Program-made: the position numbers and the translations under genes
Assembly (NCBI RefSeq): GCF_010499245.1
Contig: NZ_JAAGOW010000002.1
Location: 434,001 to 498,000 of the forward strand
Length of the DNA: 64,000 bases
From: Variovorax sp. WS11
GTDB taxonomy: Bacteria > Pseudomonadota > Gammaproteobacteria > Burkholderiales > Burkholderiaceae_C
Direction of reading: 5' to 3'
In this document: positions 17,689 to 28,700 of the stretch, in pieces
Numbering within the stretch: the first letter of the stretch is position 1
Layout of the letters: each line of letters starts with the position of its first letter
The notes under the pieces: model-generated
The model's input: only the letters and a program-made list of their open reading frames with translations
The model's database searches: none
What the model was told of the DNA's origin: nothing

Positions 17689-18072
17689 TCACAGAGCCCG
17701 CCACTCATCGAGGCAATGCGCCGCAAGCGCCGTCACCCACAGCGGCTCATCCGGATCGAAGGCCAGGCCGAAGCGCGGGCTGACGACAAAGCCCGCGCGC
17801 TCGAACACCCCCGGATCCTCGCGCCGCACAAAGGACGCCAGCGCATCGAAGGGCACCGCGACATTGCCGAAGCTCACCACCCGCGCCTGCAAGGTGATCT
17901 CTTCCAGCCTCCCGCCGTCCTGGAACCGGTAGACCACCGACTGGTAGTCGAGCTCGTTCAGCCCGACGTCGTTCCGGCCGGTCCTCGAGGGCTGGCCTCG
18001 CATCTTCACGATCTCCTCGCGCGAGACCGAGAAGGGGATTCCGTCGACGCTGACGAAGGGGTCCAGGTTCAT
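17689..18072 (-). CDS. Hypothetical protein
   Basis: 127 residues starting MNLDPFVSVDGIPFSVSREEI. I do not recognise a named family. It is soluble and acidic with no signal peptide or membrane segment. A short motif of alternating strands (YQSVVYRFQDGGRLEEITLQA) and an aspartate-rich end suggest a small alpha/beta protein. It has normal GC for the window and its own start, so it is probably real. Confidence 0.65.
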   Translation of the reverse strand: MNLDPFVSVDGIPFSVSREEIVKMRGQPSRTGRNDVGLNELDYQSVVYRFQDGGRLEEITLQARVVSFGNVAVPFDALASFVRREDPGVFERAGFVVSPRFGLAFDPDEPLWVTALAAHCLDEWRAL

Positions 18073-18115
18073 GCAAGAGGCAGCATGCCAGAGACCCGAT
18101 TGCCCTAGTGGCCCA

Positions 18116-19627
18116 CTAGGGCTGCGCTGGGTTCGGGTCCCCGGCCCCGCCCAGCGCCTTGGTCAGCATCACCAGATCCATCGCCAGCCGCCCTCCACTG
18201 TCCACCTGGTCCCGCTGCGCCTGCAGCAGCGTGCGCTGCGCGTCGAGCTGCACCAGGAAATCGGTCAGCCCATGCGCGTAGCGCACCCGCGCCAGCTCCC
18301 ACGCATCCCGGCTCTGCCGCTCCTTGTCGGCGAGCTGCAGATGCCGCTGCCGCTCTGCGGCATAGGCGCTCAACGCATCGTCGATCTCGTGCCAGGCCTT
18401 CAGCACGGTCTGCTGGTAGGCCACGGCCGCTTCCTGCTGCTGCAGCTCGCGCAGGGTCACGGTGCTGCGGCGCCTTCCACCATCGAAGATCGGCAATTGC
18501 AGGCTCGGCCCGACGGACCACTGCCGGCTCCCCCACTCGCCGAAGTTGCGGCTCCCCACCGACTCGAAACCGAAATTCGCGCCCAGCGTGATGCGTGGAT
18601 ACAGGTCGGCCACGGCCACGCCGATGTTCGCGGTGGCCGCATGCAGTTGCGCCTGCGCGCGCCGGATGTCGGGGCGGCGCAGCGCCACCTCGGAAGGCAG
18701 GCCCGGGGAGAGATCGGGCAAGGCAGCTGCAGGCCCGTCGGCAGGCGCCGCGAGCTGCGCCTGCAGCGCGCCGGGCCGTTCGCCGAGCAGCAGTGTGATC
18801 TGGTTGCTGGCCTGCGCCTCCTGGCTCAGCAGTTGCGGCAGGCGCGCGCGCAGATCCGCCGCCTGGGCCGCCTGCCGCCGCACGTCGAGATCGGTCGTCA
18901 GGCCGCCGTCGGCGCGCGCCCGCACCAGCGTCAGCGTCTCCTCGCTGGCGGCGATGTCGGCGCGCGCGATGCGCAATTGCCGCTGGGCCGTGCGCAGCTC
19001 GAAGTAGTTGCGCGCCAGCTCCGACTGCACGGCCAGCTGCACCTGCGCGAGCATGGCCTGCGAGGCCACGACGTCGGCATCGGCCGCCTCGACGGCACGC
19101 CGCACGCGCCCCCAGAGATCGAGCTCCCACGAGGCATCGAAGCCGGCCTGGTAGAGGTTGTGCGGCTCGCTCAGCGCGCCGATCAGCTGCTCGCGGTTCG
19201 AGGGGTTGAGCGCATCGATCAGCCGCGTGCCGGAGCCGACCTCGCTCTGGCGCTGGCGCGCGACGGCGGCGCTGGCATTGAGCTGCGGGCCGCGCTGCCC
19301 CTCGGCCTGCTGCCGCTGTACGCGGCTCTGGGCAAAGCGCAGTGCGGCGGTCTGCAGGTCGTGGTTGACGGCGAGCGCCTTCGCCATCAGCGCATCGAGC
19401 ACCGGGTCGCCGAAGGCCGACCAGCCGAGGGGCGTACCGGCTGCATCGCGCGCCTGCGCATCGAGCAGCTCGGCCGAGCCGCCGTGCCAGGCCGAGAAAT
19501 CGGCCGGCGCCTCGGGCGCGGGCGCCTTGAAATCCGGCCCGACGGCGCAGCCGCCGGCCAGCATCAGCGCTGCGAGCAGGGGCGCGCAGCGGAACATCAA
19601 AGAGGAGGAGCGTTGCGGTTTCTTCAT
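18116..19627 (-). CDS. NodT/TolC-family outer-membrane efflux lipoprotein
   Basis: 503 residues from the ATG at 19627. The lipobox LMLAGGCAVGPDF places a lipidated cysteine near residue 27, followed by the NodT-type start GPDFKAPAPEAPADF. Two related halves rich in heptads (ALRFAQSRVQRQQAEGQRG; AWELARVRYAHGLTDFLVQLDAQRTLLQAQ) form the TolC helical barrel and outer-membrane strands. It is the last gene of the YbhGFSR-type exporter operon and supplies its outer-membrane exit duct, which the E. coli operon does not encode locally. Confidence 0.9.
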   Translation of the reverse strand: MKKPQRSSSLMFRCAPLLAALMLAGGCAVGPDFKAPAPEAPADFSAWHGGSAELLDAQARDAAGTPLGWSAFGDPVLDALMAKALAVNHDLQTAALRFAQSRVQRQQAEGQRGPQLNASAAVARQRQSEVGSGTRLIDALNPSNREQLIGALSEPHNLYQAGFDASWELDLWGRVRRAVEAADADVVASQAMLAQVQLAVQSELARNYFELRTAQRQLRIARADIAASEETLTLVRARADGGLTTDLDVRRQAAQAADLRARLPQLLSQEAQASNQITLLLGERPGALQAQLAAPADGPAAALPDLSPGLPSEVALRRPDIRRAQAQLHAATANIGVAVADLYPRITLGANFGFESVGSRNFGEWGSRQWSVGPSLQLPIFDGGRRRSTVTLRELQQQEAAVAYQQTVLKAWHEIDDALSAYAAERQRHLQLADKERQSRDAWELARVRYAHGLTDFLVQLDAQRTLLQAQRDQVDSGGRLAMDLVMLTKALGGAGDPNPAQP

Positions 19628-19640
19628 GTCGCGCTCTCTT

Positions 19641-20771
19641 TCATACAAGACGATGGCGGAACAGCCAGGCCGCCAGCGGCAGCGTGACGGCCGCGATGAC
19701 GACCAGGGGGATGAGGTTGTGCCAGACGGTGAGCAGGCCCACGCCCTCGAGGTACACGCGCTGCACCAGGTCGATGGCGAAGCGCAGCGGGTTGGCGAGC
19801 GTTGCGATCTGCAGCGCCTCGGGCATGTTGCGCACCGGCGTGGTCAGGCCCGACAGCAGCATCAGCGGCATGATCAGCACGAAGGTGTAGAGCATGGCCT
19901 GCTGCATGTTGGCCGACACCGCCGAGATCGACAGCCCGATGCCGACGCTGGCGATGGTGAAGCAGAGCAGGCCCGCGTAGAGCGTGACGAAGGAGCCGGC
20001 CATCGGCACCTTGAACCACAGCAAGGTGACGCCCAGCACGATGGTGGACTGCACCAGCCCGATCAGCACCGGCGGCACGGCCTTGCCGATCATGATCTCG
20101 GTGGGCGTGAGCGGCGTGACCAGCAGCTGGTCGAAGGTGCCCTGCTCCCGCTCGCGCGCGACCGAGAGAGCCGTGAGCAGCAGGGTCTGCAGCATGCTGA
20201 GCGCGGCGATCATGCCGGGCATCAGGTTCCAGCGGGTCTCGAGGTTGGGGTTGTACCAGGCGCGCGAATCGATGCGCACCGGCGCCTGCGCACCGCCGTG
20301 CTGCGCGCGCCACTGCGCGTTGAAGTCGGCCACCACCGCGCTCACGTAGCCGGCGGCGGAGCCGGCGGTGTTGGAGTTGCGCGCGTCCACGATGAGCTGG
20401 ACGGCAGCCTCTTCGCCGGCCTGCATCTGCTGCTCGAAGCGCGGGCCGATGTGGAGCACGAACAAGGCATCCTGCGCATCGATGACGCGCTCGATGTCCG
20501 CCGGCGTGCGCAGCGTCGCGGCGCGGTGGAAGATGCCGGTGCCTTCCAGCCGCACGACCAGCGCGGTCGAGGCCGCGCTGTGGCTCTGGTCGAGCAGCGC
20601 GTAGTCGGCCTGGTTGAGGTCGTAGGTGGCCGCATAGCCGAAGAGCAGGCTCTGCATGAGCGCGGGCACGATCAGGATGGCGCGGCTGGCCGGGTCCTTC
20701 AGCACAGCCAGGAATTCCTTGCGGCAGAGGTTGAGGATGCGCAGCACGGTGTCGATGAAGGAAGCATTCAT
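19641..20771 (-). CDS. ybhR: ABC-2 type exporter permease (YbhR-like)
   Basis: 376 residues. One membrane helix near the N-terminus (AILIVPALMQSLLFGYAA) is followed by a large periplasmic domain (about 45-180) and then five helices at the C-terminal half, including REREQGTFDQLLVTPLTP, the ABC-2 signature. It stands directly after a second ABC-2 permease and a double-nucleotide-binding-domain ATPase, as in ybhF-ybhS-ybhR. It would form a heterodimeric channel with the preceding gene product. Confidence 0.88.
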   Translation of the reverse strand: MNASFIDTVLRILNLCRKEFLAVLKDPASRAILIVPALMQSLLFGYAATYDLNQADYALLDQSHSAASTALVVRLEGTGIFHRAATLRTPADIERVIDAQDALFVLHIGPRFEQQMQAGEEAAVQLIVDARNSNTAGSAAGYVSAVVADFNAQWRAQHGGAQAPVRIDSRAWYNPNLETRWNLMPGMIAALSMLQTLLLTALSVAREREQGTFDQLLVTPLTPTEIMIGKAVPPVLIGLVQSTIVLGVTLLWFKVPMAGSFVTLYAGLLCFTIASVGIGLSISAVSANMQQAMLYTFVLIMPLMLLSGLTTPVRNMPEALQIATLANPLRFAIDLVQRVYLEGVGLLTVWHNLIPLVVIAAVTLPLAAWLFRHRLV

Positions 20772-20782
20772 GGCGGTCGGCC

Positions 20783-21904
20783 TCAGTCGAGTGTCTTGCG
20801 CGTGGTCGCGCGCGCCACGCCGAGCAGCAGCACGGCGTAGGCGATGAGGATGGCGCCGTTGCGCAGCACCAGCGGCCAGACGTCGCCGGCCAGGAAGATC
20901 GTGCGGATCAGCTCCATGAAGTAGGTGGCCGGCAGCACCTGCCCCACCACGCGCACTGCGGTGGGCACGTTGCGCAGGTCGAAGAGAAAGCCCGACAGCA
21001 TCAGCGAGGGCAGGAAGCTCGCGAGCAGCGCAACCTGGCTGGCCAGGAACTGGTTGCGCGTGACCGCCGAGATCACAAGCCCGATGCCCACCGCCACCAG
21101 CATGTAGAGCATGGCGCACAGCACCAGCAGCGCGAGCGAACCGACCATCGGCACCTCGAAGAGGAAGCGCGCGGCCAGCAGGCACAGCGCCAGGCCGACC
21201 ATGCCGACGCCGAAGTAGGGAATGATCTTCGCCAGCAGGATCTCGACCGGGCGCACCGGCGTGACGAACAGCGCCTCCAGCGTGCCGCGCTCCCATTCGC
21301 GCGCCATCACCAGCGCCGTGAGGAAGGCTCCGACCAGCGTCATGATCAGCACGATCAGGCCCGGCACCAGGTACCAGGTGCTGGTGTTGGCGGTGTTGAA
21401 CCACAGGCGCTGCTCGACGCTCACGCGGCCGATGGCGGCTGCGGGCTGGCCGCGGTCGGCCTGGCGTTGGGCGTTCTGCTGCAGAGCGGCCGTCGCGTAG
21501 CGCAGCACGATGCTGGCGCGGCCGGCGTCGGCGCCGTGCACCAGCAGCTGGATGCGCCCATCGCCCGCCGCCAGCCGGCGCGAGAAGTCGCCGGGCACGC
21601 GCACGATGCCGTCGACCCGGCGCTCGCGCATCAGCAGCTCGGCATCGTGCATCGAGCCCAGCATCACGGGCGAGATGTAGGGCGTGAGCTGCAGGCCGGC
21701 GACGGCGTCCATCGCGGTAGGCGAGCTGTCCTCCATCACCACCGCCAAGGGTGCGTTCTTCACGTCCAGCGAGAGGCCGAAGCCGAAGATCAGGATCAGG
21801 ATGATGGGCAGCAGGACGCCGATCGCGATGCTGGCCGGGTCGCGCAGCAGCTGGCGCGTTTCCTTGCGCGTGAGGGCGGCGAGGCGTGTATGGAATCCGC
21901 TCAT
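20783..21904 (-). CDS. ybhS: ABC-2 type exporter permease (YbhS-like)
   Basis: 373 residues with the same topology as its neighbour: an N-terminal helix (IAIGVLLPIILILIFGFGL), a periplasmic domain, then a helical bundle including REWERGTLEALFVTPVRPVEI. The two permeases are 11 bases apart and clearly paralogous. Symbol assigned from gene order. Confidence 0.88.
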   Translation of the reverse strand: MSGFHTRLAALTRKETRQLLRDPASIAIGVLLPIILILIFGFGLSLDVKNAPLAVVMEDSSPTAMDAVAGLQLTPYISPVMLGSMHDAELLMRERRVDGIVRVPGDFSRRLAAGDGRIQLLVHGADAGRASIVLRYATAALQQNAQRQADRGQPAAAIGRVSVEQRLWFNTANTSTWYLVPGLIVLIMTLVGAFLTALVMAREWERGTLEALFVTPVRPVEILLAKIIPYFGVGMVGLALCLLAARFLFEVPMVGSLALLVLCAMLYMLVAVGIGLVISAVTRNQFLASQVALLASFLPSLMLSGFLFDLRNVPTAVRVVGQVLPATYFMELIRTIFLAGDVWPLVLRNGAILIAYAVLLLGVARATTRKTLD

Positions 21905-21935
21905 TGGTCAGGCTCCCGTCCCAACTGAACGCTGC

Positions 21936-23689
<1,754 letters not shown>

Positions 23690-23690
<1 letters not shown>

Positions 23691-24715
23691 CAGCGCCCCG
23701 CGGCGACGGGCGTCGCGTTACCGTTCAGCGATAGGCGCACGGTGACCGGCATGCCCAGTCGCAGGCGATCCTCCTTGTCGTCGGCCAGCACGCGGATTTC
23801 GTAGACCAGGCTGCTGCGCAGCTCCTCGGTCTGCACGGTCTTGGGCGTGAACTCGGCGACGGAGGAGATGTAACCCACCTTGCCGGACAAGGGCTGCCCT
23901 GGCTGGCTGTCGATGCTCAGCGCGGCGGCCATGCCGGGCCTGACGCGGCCGAGGTCGGCCTCGGCCACATAGGCGCGCACCCATTTCGGGTCGGTGATGG
24001 CGAGCGTGTAGACGGGGCGCTGCGGCGAGGCCATGTCGCCCGGCTCCATCAGGCGGGCGCGCACCACGGCGTCGATGGGGGCGCGCAGCTCGGCCTCTTC
24101 GAGCTGGCGGTTGAGCAGCGCGAGCTCGGCGCGCGCCACCTCGAGCTGGGCCTGGGCTTGCGCGATGTCTTCCTTGCGCGGGCCGGTCACCACCAGCTGC
24201 TGGGCCTTGCGCGCGTTCTCCAGCTGCGCCTGCGCAACCTTGCGGCGGGCCAGGGCGCTGTCCAGGTCCTGCTGGCTGACGGCACGGCCGGCGGTGGTCT
24301 GGCGGATGCCCTGCAGGCGCTCCAGCTGTTGCGCGGCCAGGTCGGCATCGGCCTGGGCGGCGGCCACGCTGCCGCGGGCCTGAGCAACCTCTTCGGGGCG
24401 GCTGCCGCTCTTCAGGCGCAGCAGGGCTTGCTCCTGCACGCCGATCTGCGCCTGGGCCTGCGCGGCGCGCAGCTTCAGCGTGCGGGTGTCGAGCTCGCCG
24501 AGCACCTGGCCGGCCTTGACGCGGTCGCCCTCCTCCACGTTGAGCTTGCCGATGCGATCGCTGCCGTTGAAGGCCAGCGAGACCTGGCGCTGGTCGACGT
24601 TGCCGTACAGCACGAGGCTCGAGGCGTCCGCGGGTTGGCGGTTGAAGTACCACGCGGCCGCAACGAGCGCCGCCACGATCACGATGCCGCCGAGGATGAG
24701 GGGTTTCTTGTTCAT
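23690..24715 (-). CDS. ybhG: HlyD/MFP-family periplasmic adaptor (YbhG-like)
   Basis: 341 residues, first gene of the exporter operon. A single N-terminal membrane anchor (ILGGIVIVAALVAAAWYF) is followed by a split biotinyl-lipoyl domain (GNVDQRQVSLAFNGSDRIGKLNVEEGDRV) and a long helical hairpin (about 85-200). Homologues link the inner-membrane ABC unit to an outer-membrane duct; the NodT gene downstream is the natural partner. Divergent from a TetR gene across 108 bases. Confidence 0.92.
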
Positions 24716-24769
24716 GGATGGGCTTTCTCGCCAGGGTGTCGTCGATGCAGTAGACTGGATCTTAGCGAA

Positions 24770-24787
24770 TTTGAATTTAAATTCAAA
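24770..24787. promoter_or_regulatory. 18-bp perfect palindrome, likely TetR operator
   Basis: TTTGAATTTAAATTCAAA is a perfect 18-base palindrome in an otherwise GC-rich gap between the divergent ybhG-like and TetR genes. It lies 55 bases from the ybhG start and 36 bases from the TetR start, so one dimer could shut both promoters. Length and symmetry fit a TetR-family site. Confidence 0.7.
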
Positions 24788-24823
24788 CTAATCCCGAGTT
24801 CCGGGCGATCCCATTCCCTCGCC

Positions 24824-25738
24824 ATGCCCACAGCCTCTCGAAAGAAATCTCCCGCCGCGCGCACGGCGCGCGCACCGCGTCCGGACGGCACCGCCACCCG
24901 CGCGCTACTGTTGCAGACCGCCGGCCAGGTGTTCGCCGAGCGCGGCTATGCCGACGCCACCAGCAAGGAGATCTGCGAGCGCGCCGGCACGCCGATGGCG
25001 TCGATCAACTACCACTTCGGCAGCCGCGAGGCCTTGTACGAGGAGGTGCTGATCGAGGCGCACCGGCAGATCGTGAGCGTGGACGAACTGGTCGAGATGA
25101 CGCGCGCGCTCGGCGATCCGCGCGACAAGCTGCGCGCGCTGCTCGGGCACATGCTGGCGCCCTCTTCGCGCGAGAGCGCGCCCTGGGGCTTTCGCGTGAT
25201 GCTGCGCGAGGTGATGTCGCCGGGGGCGCTGGCGCCGGCCTTGGTCGAGAAGGCGGTCAAGCCCAAGGCGAAGCTGCTGCTCGGGCTGATCGCGCAAATC
25301 CTGGAGCTGCCGCTGGACCATCCTGCCGTTCAGCGCGCGCTGGTGTTCTCGGTGCTGCCCTGCATCGTGATGCTGGTGGCACCGAAGGAGATCCCGCGCA
25401 AGGTGCTGCCGGCGATGGCGAAGGACGGCGAGGGAATGTTCGAGGACCTGATGCGCTATGTGCTCGCGGGGCTGGAGGCGCTCGCGAAGGCGCATCGGGC
25501 TGCGCCCTCTCCCGGGTGGAAAAGGAGGACAAAACCGGATCCGTTTGACTCCCTCCCCTTCCGGGGAGGGGCTGGGGTGAGCACCGGGCCTTCGAGAGGA
25601 GTCCCTACCCCATCCGCCCGGCAACACTCCAACGCCCGCAGCCGCGTCCATACCCATGCGCCGCGAGGATGTCCGCCGCATGCTGCCCGAACCCCGGCGA
25701 CGCGAAGGCCTTCGGCCCCGGCGTGCTGCCGAACTTGA
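24824..25738 (+). CDS. cecR: TetR family regulator, CecR-like, with aberrant C-terminal extension
   Basis: 304 residues, against about 220-230 for CecR-type proteins. The helix-turn-helix (TRALLLQTAGQVFAERGYADATS, ICERAGTPMASINYHFGSREALYEE cut across helices) and a DUF1956-like ligand domain finish near residue 226 (LAGLEALAKAHRAA). The remaining 75 or so residues are arginine/proline-rich. They are translated from an intergenic hairpin repeat and from the antisense of the last 134 bases of the convergent CoA-transferase gene, so the ancestral stop has probably been lost. In E. coli the cecR product represses ybhGFSR; the gene order here supports the same role. Confidence 0.85.
   Translation: MPTASRKKSPAARTARAPRPDGTATRALLLQTAGQVFAERGYADATSKEICERAGTPMASINYHFGSREALYEEVLIEAHRQIVSVDELVEMTRALGDPRDKLRALLGHMLAPSSRESAPWGFRVMLREVMSPGALAPALVEKAVKPKAKLLLGLIAQILELPLDHPAVQRALVFSVLPCIVMLVAPKEIPRKVLPAMAKDGEGMFEDLMRYVLAGLEALAKAHRAAPSPGWKRRTKPDPFDSLPFRGGAGVSTGPSRGVPTPSARQHSNARSRVHTHAPRGCPPHAARTPATRRPSAPACCRT
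25551..25581. repeat. Intergenic hairpin repeat, copy 1
   Basis: CCCTCCCC-TTCC-GGGGAGGG forms an 8-bp hairpin followed by GCTGGGGTGAG. Read in reverse it aligns with the element at 35217-35251 (CTCACCC.AGC, then a C-rich arm, short loop and G-rich arm). Both copies lie between convergent genes, as REP-like or bidirectional terminator repeats do. This copy is now inside the TetR reading frame. Confidence 0.6.
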
Positions 25739-26804
25739 CCGGCTTGTCGAACCCGCGATAGCCGCCCACCTCCGGATGGCTGAAGTGCGACACCATCTGC
25801 TCGGCCAGCACCTGCTCGTCCACGAACATGTCCTCGACCGCACGCGCCGCCGCGCAGGGCACGGCCTCGCCGAAGATCGCCTCCCACTCGAGCGCACTGT
25901 GCTGCTGCAGCGCGGCGCGCAGCTGCGGCACGATCTCCGCCGCATGCTGCGCGCGCTTGCGCACCGTGTCGTAGCGCGGGTCCGCGGCCAGCGCCTGCAG
26001 CCCGGTGCGCTCGCACAGCGCAGCCCAGAAATGCGCCGTGTTGGCCGACAGGTACAGGTGGCCCTCGCGCGTCGGGTGCAGCCCGGTCACGCCGCCCGAG
26101 CGCATGTCGCGCCCCACCTCGCGGCCCTCGCCGTCGGCCCACACCAGGCGCGCCGACTGCATTGCCAGCGCACTGCGCAGCAGCGACACGCCCACGTACT
26201 GCCCGCGCTCGCTGCGCGCGCGCTCCACCAGCGCGGCGCTCACGCCCATCGCAAGCATCGAGGCCGCGTAGTAGTCGACCACCGAGCCGTAGACGATCTC
26301 CGGCGGCCCGCCCGCCTTGCCCTGCATGGCGCAGATGCCGGTCATGCTCTGCAGCACCTGGTCGTAGCCGGCCTTGTCCTTCAGCGGGCCCTCCTCGCCA
26401 TAGCCGGTGACGGCGCAGTAGACCAGCGCCGGATAGCGCTCGCGCAGCTGCTCGTAGCCGATGCCCAGGCGCGGCGGCACCGAAGGCCTGAAGTTGTGCA
26501 CCAGCACGTCGGCCTTCGCCAGCAGCCGGTGCAGCACCTCCAGGCCCTCGGGCTTCTTGAGGTCCAGTGCCAGGCCCTTCTTGTTGCGGTTGACGCCGAT
26601 GAAGGCGCGACTCTCGGCCTCCAGCGTGGACGGGTACTTGCGCAGGTTGTCGCCGCTGGGCGGCTCGATCTTGACCACCTCCGCGCCCATGTCGGCAAGC
26701 AGCGTGCAGCCGTAGGGCCCGGCGATGTAGGCGCTGAGGTCGAGCACGCGGATGCCCGTGAGCGGACCGCGCTGCGCCTCGTCTGCCTGGTTCGTCGTCG
26801 TCAT
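25605..26804 (-). CDS. CaiB/BaiF family III CoA-transferase
   Basis: 399 residues from the ATG at 26804, with GGAGGA eight bases upstream. Family features: GIRVLDLSAYIAGPYGCTLLADMGAEVVKIEPPSGD, VHNFRPSVPPRLG and a catalytic aspartate in VYGSVVDYYAA. It is the last gene of the HpcH-Bug-amidohydrolase-Bug operon and would activate the imported acid as a CoA thioester for cleavage by the HpcH/CitE-type lyase. Its 3' end overlaps the extended TetR frame by 134 bases on the opposite strand. Confidence 0.88.
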   Translation of the reverse strand: MTTTNQADEAQRGPLTGIRVLDLSAYIAGPYGCTLLADMGAEVVKIEPPSGDNLRKYPSTLEAESRAFIGVNRNKKGLALDLKKPEGLEVLHRLLAKADVLVHNFRPSVPPRLGIGYEQLRERYPALVYCAVTGYGEEGPLKDKAGYDQVLQSMTGICAMQGKAGGPPEIVYGSVVDYYAASMLAMGVSAALVERARSERGQYVGVSLLRSALAMQSARLVWADGEGREVGRDMRSGGVTGLHPTREGHLYLSANTAHFWAALCERTGLQALAADPRYDTVRKRAQHAAEIVPQLRAALQQHSALEWEAIFGEAVPCAAARAVEDMFVDEQVLAEQMVSHFSHPEVGGYRGFDKPVKFGSTPGPKAFASPGFGQHAADILAAHGYGRGCGRWSVAGRMG

Positions 26805-26820
26805 GGGAATGTCCTCCGGT

Positions 26821-27801
26821 TCACTGGGGGGCGATGCGCGCATTCTTCGCTGCCTGGCCCCACTTGCCGATCTCGCTTGCGATGAAGCGAGCGAAATGCT
26901 CGCGCGTATCCGCCGCCGGCGTGAAGGACAACGCCTTCAGCCGCTCCTGCATCTCGGGCGTGGCCAGCGCGCGTTGCACTTCCTGGTTGAGCTTGTCCAG
27001 CACGGCGGGCGGCGTCTTCGCCGGTGCGGCCAGGCCGATCCAGCCCACGGCCTCGAAGCCCTTGAGCCCCTGCTCGGCCAGGGTCGGTGCCTCGGGCAGC
27101 AGCGGCGTGCGCTGCGCAGAGCCGACGCCGATCACCTTGAGCTTGCCGGCGCGCACCTGCGGCAGCACCGCCGGCAGCGCATCGAACATGAACTGCACCT
27201 GCCCGCCGATCAGCTGCGGCTGCGCCTCCGCCGCGCCCTTGAAGGGCACGTGCACGGCCTGCACGCCGGCCTGGTGCAGGAACATCTCGGTCGCCAGGTG
27301 CGAGGTCGAGCCGTTGCCCGCCGAGGCGTAGCTCATCGAGCCGCCCTTGGCCTTGGCGATGAACTGCTGCAGGTTGTCGAAGGGCGCCTCGCGGCTGGCG
27401 ACCATCGTCTGGATCACCAGGCCCACGTTGGAGACCGGCGCGAAGTCGCGCACCGGGTCGTAGGGCAGCTTCGCGTAGAGCGCGGGCGCCGCGGCGAAGC
27501 CGGCGCTGGTGGCCATCAGCAGCGTGTAGCCGTCGGGTGCGGCCTTGGCGACGAAGTCGGTGCCGATCGTCGTGCCGGCACCCGCCTTGTTCTCCACCAC
27601 GAAGGGCTGGCCCAGCGAGCGCGAGAGCTGCTCGGCCACCACGCGCGCGAGTATGTCGGTGGCCTGGCCGGCCGCGATGGGGACGATCAGGCGCACGGGG
27701 CGGTTGGGGTAGTCGGCCTGCGCGTGAGCGCGCGGGGCGAGCGCCAGCAGTGCGGCGCAGGACGCGAGTGCAAGAAGGCCATGGCGGCGGATGAGGGACA
27801 T
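26821..27801 (-). CDS. Bug/TctC-family tripartite tricarboxylate receptor
   Basis: 326 residues with a signal peptide (LALASCAALLALAPRAHAQ) and the Bug signature RPVRLIVPIAAGQATDILARVVAEQL, then VENKAGAGTTIGTDFVAKAAPDGYTLL. These periplasmic receptors bind carboxylates or aromatics and are far more numerous than their TctAB membrane partners in betaproteobacteria; none is nearby here. One of two receptors in this operon, so it may bind a related acid or act as a sensor. Confidence 0.9.
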   Translation of the reverse strand: MSLIRRHGLLALASCAALLALAPRAHAQADYPNRPVRLIVPIAAGQATDILARVVAEQLSRSLGQPFVVENKAGAGTTIGTDFVAKAAPDGYTLLMATSAGFAAAPALYAKLPYDPVRDFAPVSNVGLVIQTMVASREAPFDNLQQFIAKAKGGSMSYASAGNGSTSHLATEMFLHQAGVQAVHVPFKGAAEAQPQLIGGQVQFMFDALPAVLPQVRAGKLKVIGVGSAQRTPLLPEAPTLAEQGLKGFEAVGWIGLAAPAKTPPAVLDKLNQEVQRALATPEMQERLKALSFTPAADTREHFARFIASEIGKWGQAAKNARIAPQ

Positions 27802-27824
27802 GGTGTCGGGATCTCTGTGAAGGT

Positions 27825-28700
27825 TCAGGCGAAACCGTAGAGGCGCGCCGGGTTGTGGGCCAGGATGGTGGTGCGGGTGGCGGTGTCGGGGACCCAGTCG
27901 CCGAGCAGATCGAGCAGCCGGGCATCGTCGGGCTTGTGCGTTTCCTCGGTGGCATGCGGCCAGTCGCTGCCCCACACCAGGCGCTCGGGGGCGATGCGCA
28001 CCAGGGCGCGTGCGGTCTCGATGGTGTCGGCATAGCCGGGCGCGCCGCTGCGCGTGTTGAGGTAGGCGCCGCTGAGCTTGACCCAGGCACGCTCCTTCTC
28101 GAGCAGTTCCCGCACCAGCGCAAAAGCGGGCTCCGCGTGCTCGCCGCCCACCGGCAGGCGCGCCAGGTGGTCGAACACGATCGGACACGGCACCTGCCGC
28201 AGCACGTCCGCATGCGCCGCGATCTGCGCTGCCTGGAAGTGCAGCTGCAGATGCCAGCCCAGCGGCGCGATGCGCTCGGCCAGCGGCATCAGCATGTCGA
28301 AGCGCGTGGGTGCGCCGGCGGCGGCATGCAGCGTGAGTCGCAGGCCGCGGATGCCGCCGGCGTCGAGGCGGCGCAGCTCGGCGTCGCTGGCCTCGGGCGT
28401 CAGCACCGCGATGCCGCGCGTGTGGGCCGCGCCCAGCTGCTGGATCGCGTCCAGCGTCGCGCTGTTATCGGTGCCGTAGGCGCGCGGCTGCACCACCACC
28501 GCGCGGCGCGTGCCCAGGCGGCGTCGGATCGCGCGGTAGTCGGCGGCCGTGGCCTGCACGGGCGTGGCCGTCAGCTTCTCGCCGGGCGCCTCGGCGAAGC
28601 GCGCGTCGAACACATGGATGTGCGCGTCGCAGGCATCGTCCGGCAGCGCGTCGCGCGGCGGCGCGCTGCCGGACGAGTTGGGAAAGGCCTCGCTCGTCAT
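27825..28700 (-). CDS. Amidohydrolase family (PF04909) TIM-barrel hydrolase
   Basis: 291 residues from the ATG at 28700 (an ATG lies one codon upstream at 28703). The metal motif is CDAHIHVFD near residue 25, a central histidine is in LQLHFQ, and the closing motif is WGSDWPHAT with the catalytic aspartate. This is the 2-pyrone-4,6-dicarboxylate lactonase/ACMSD branch, acting on lactones or decarboxylating cyclic acids. It overlaps the preceding Bug gene (TGATG). The substrate is probably the lactone form of the acid used by this operon. Confidence 0.85.
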   Translation of the reverse strand: MTSEAFPNSSGSAPPRDALPDDACDAHIHVFDARFAEAPGEKLTATPVQATAADYRAIRRRLGTRRAVVVQPRAYGTDNSATLDAIQQLGAAHTRGIAVLTPEASDAELRRLDAGGIRGLRLTLHAAAGAPTRFDMLMPLAERIAPLGWHLQLHFQAAQIAAHADVLRQVPCPIVFDHLARLPVGGEHAEPAFALVRELLEKERAWVKLSGAYLNTRSGAPGYADTIETARALVRIAPERLVWGSDWPHATEETHKPDDARLLDLLGDWVPDTATRTTILAHNPARLYGFA

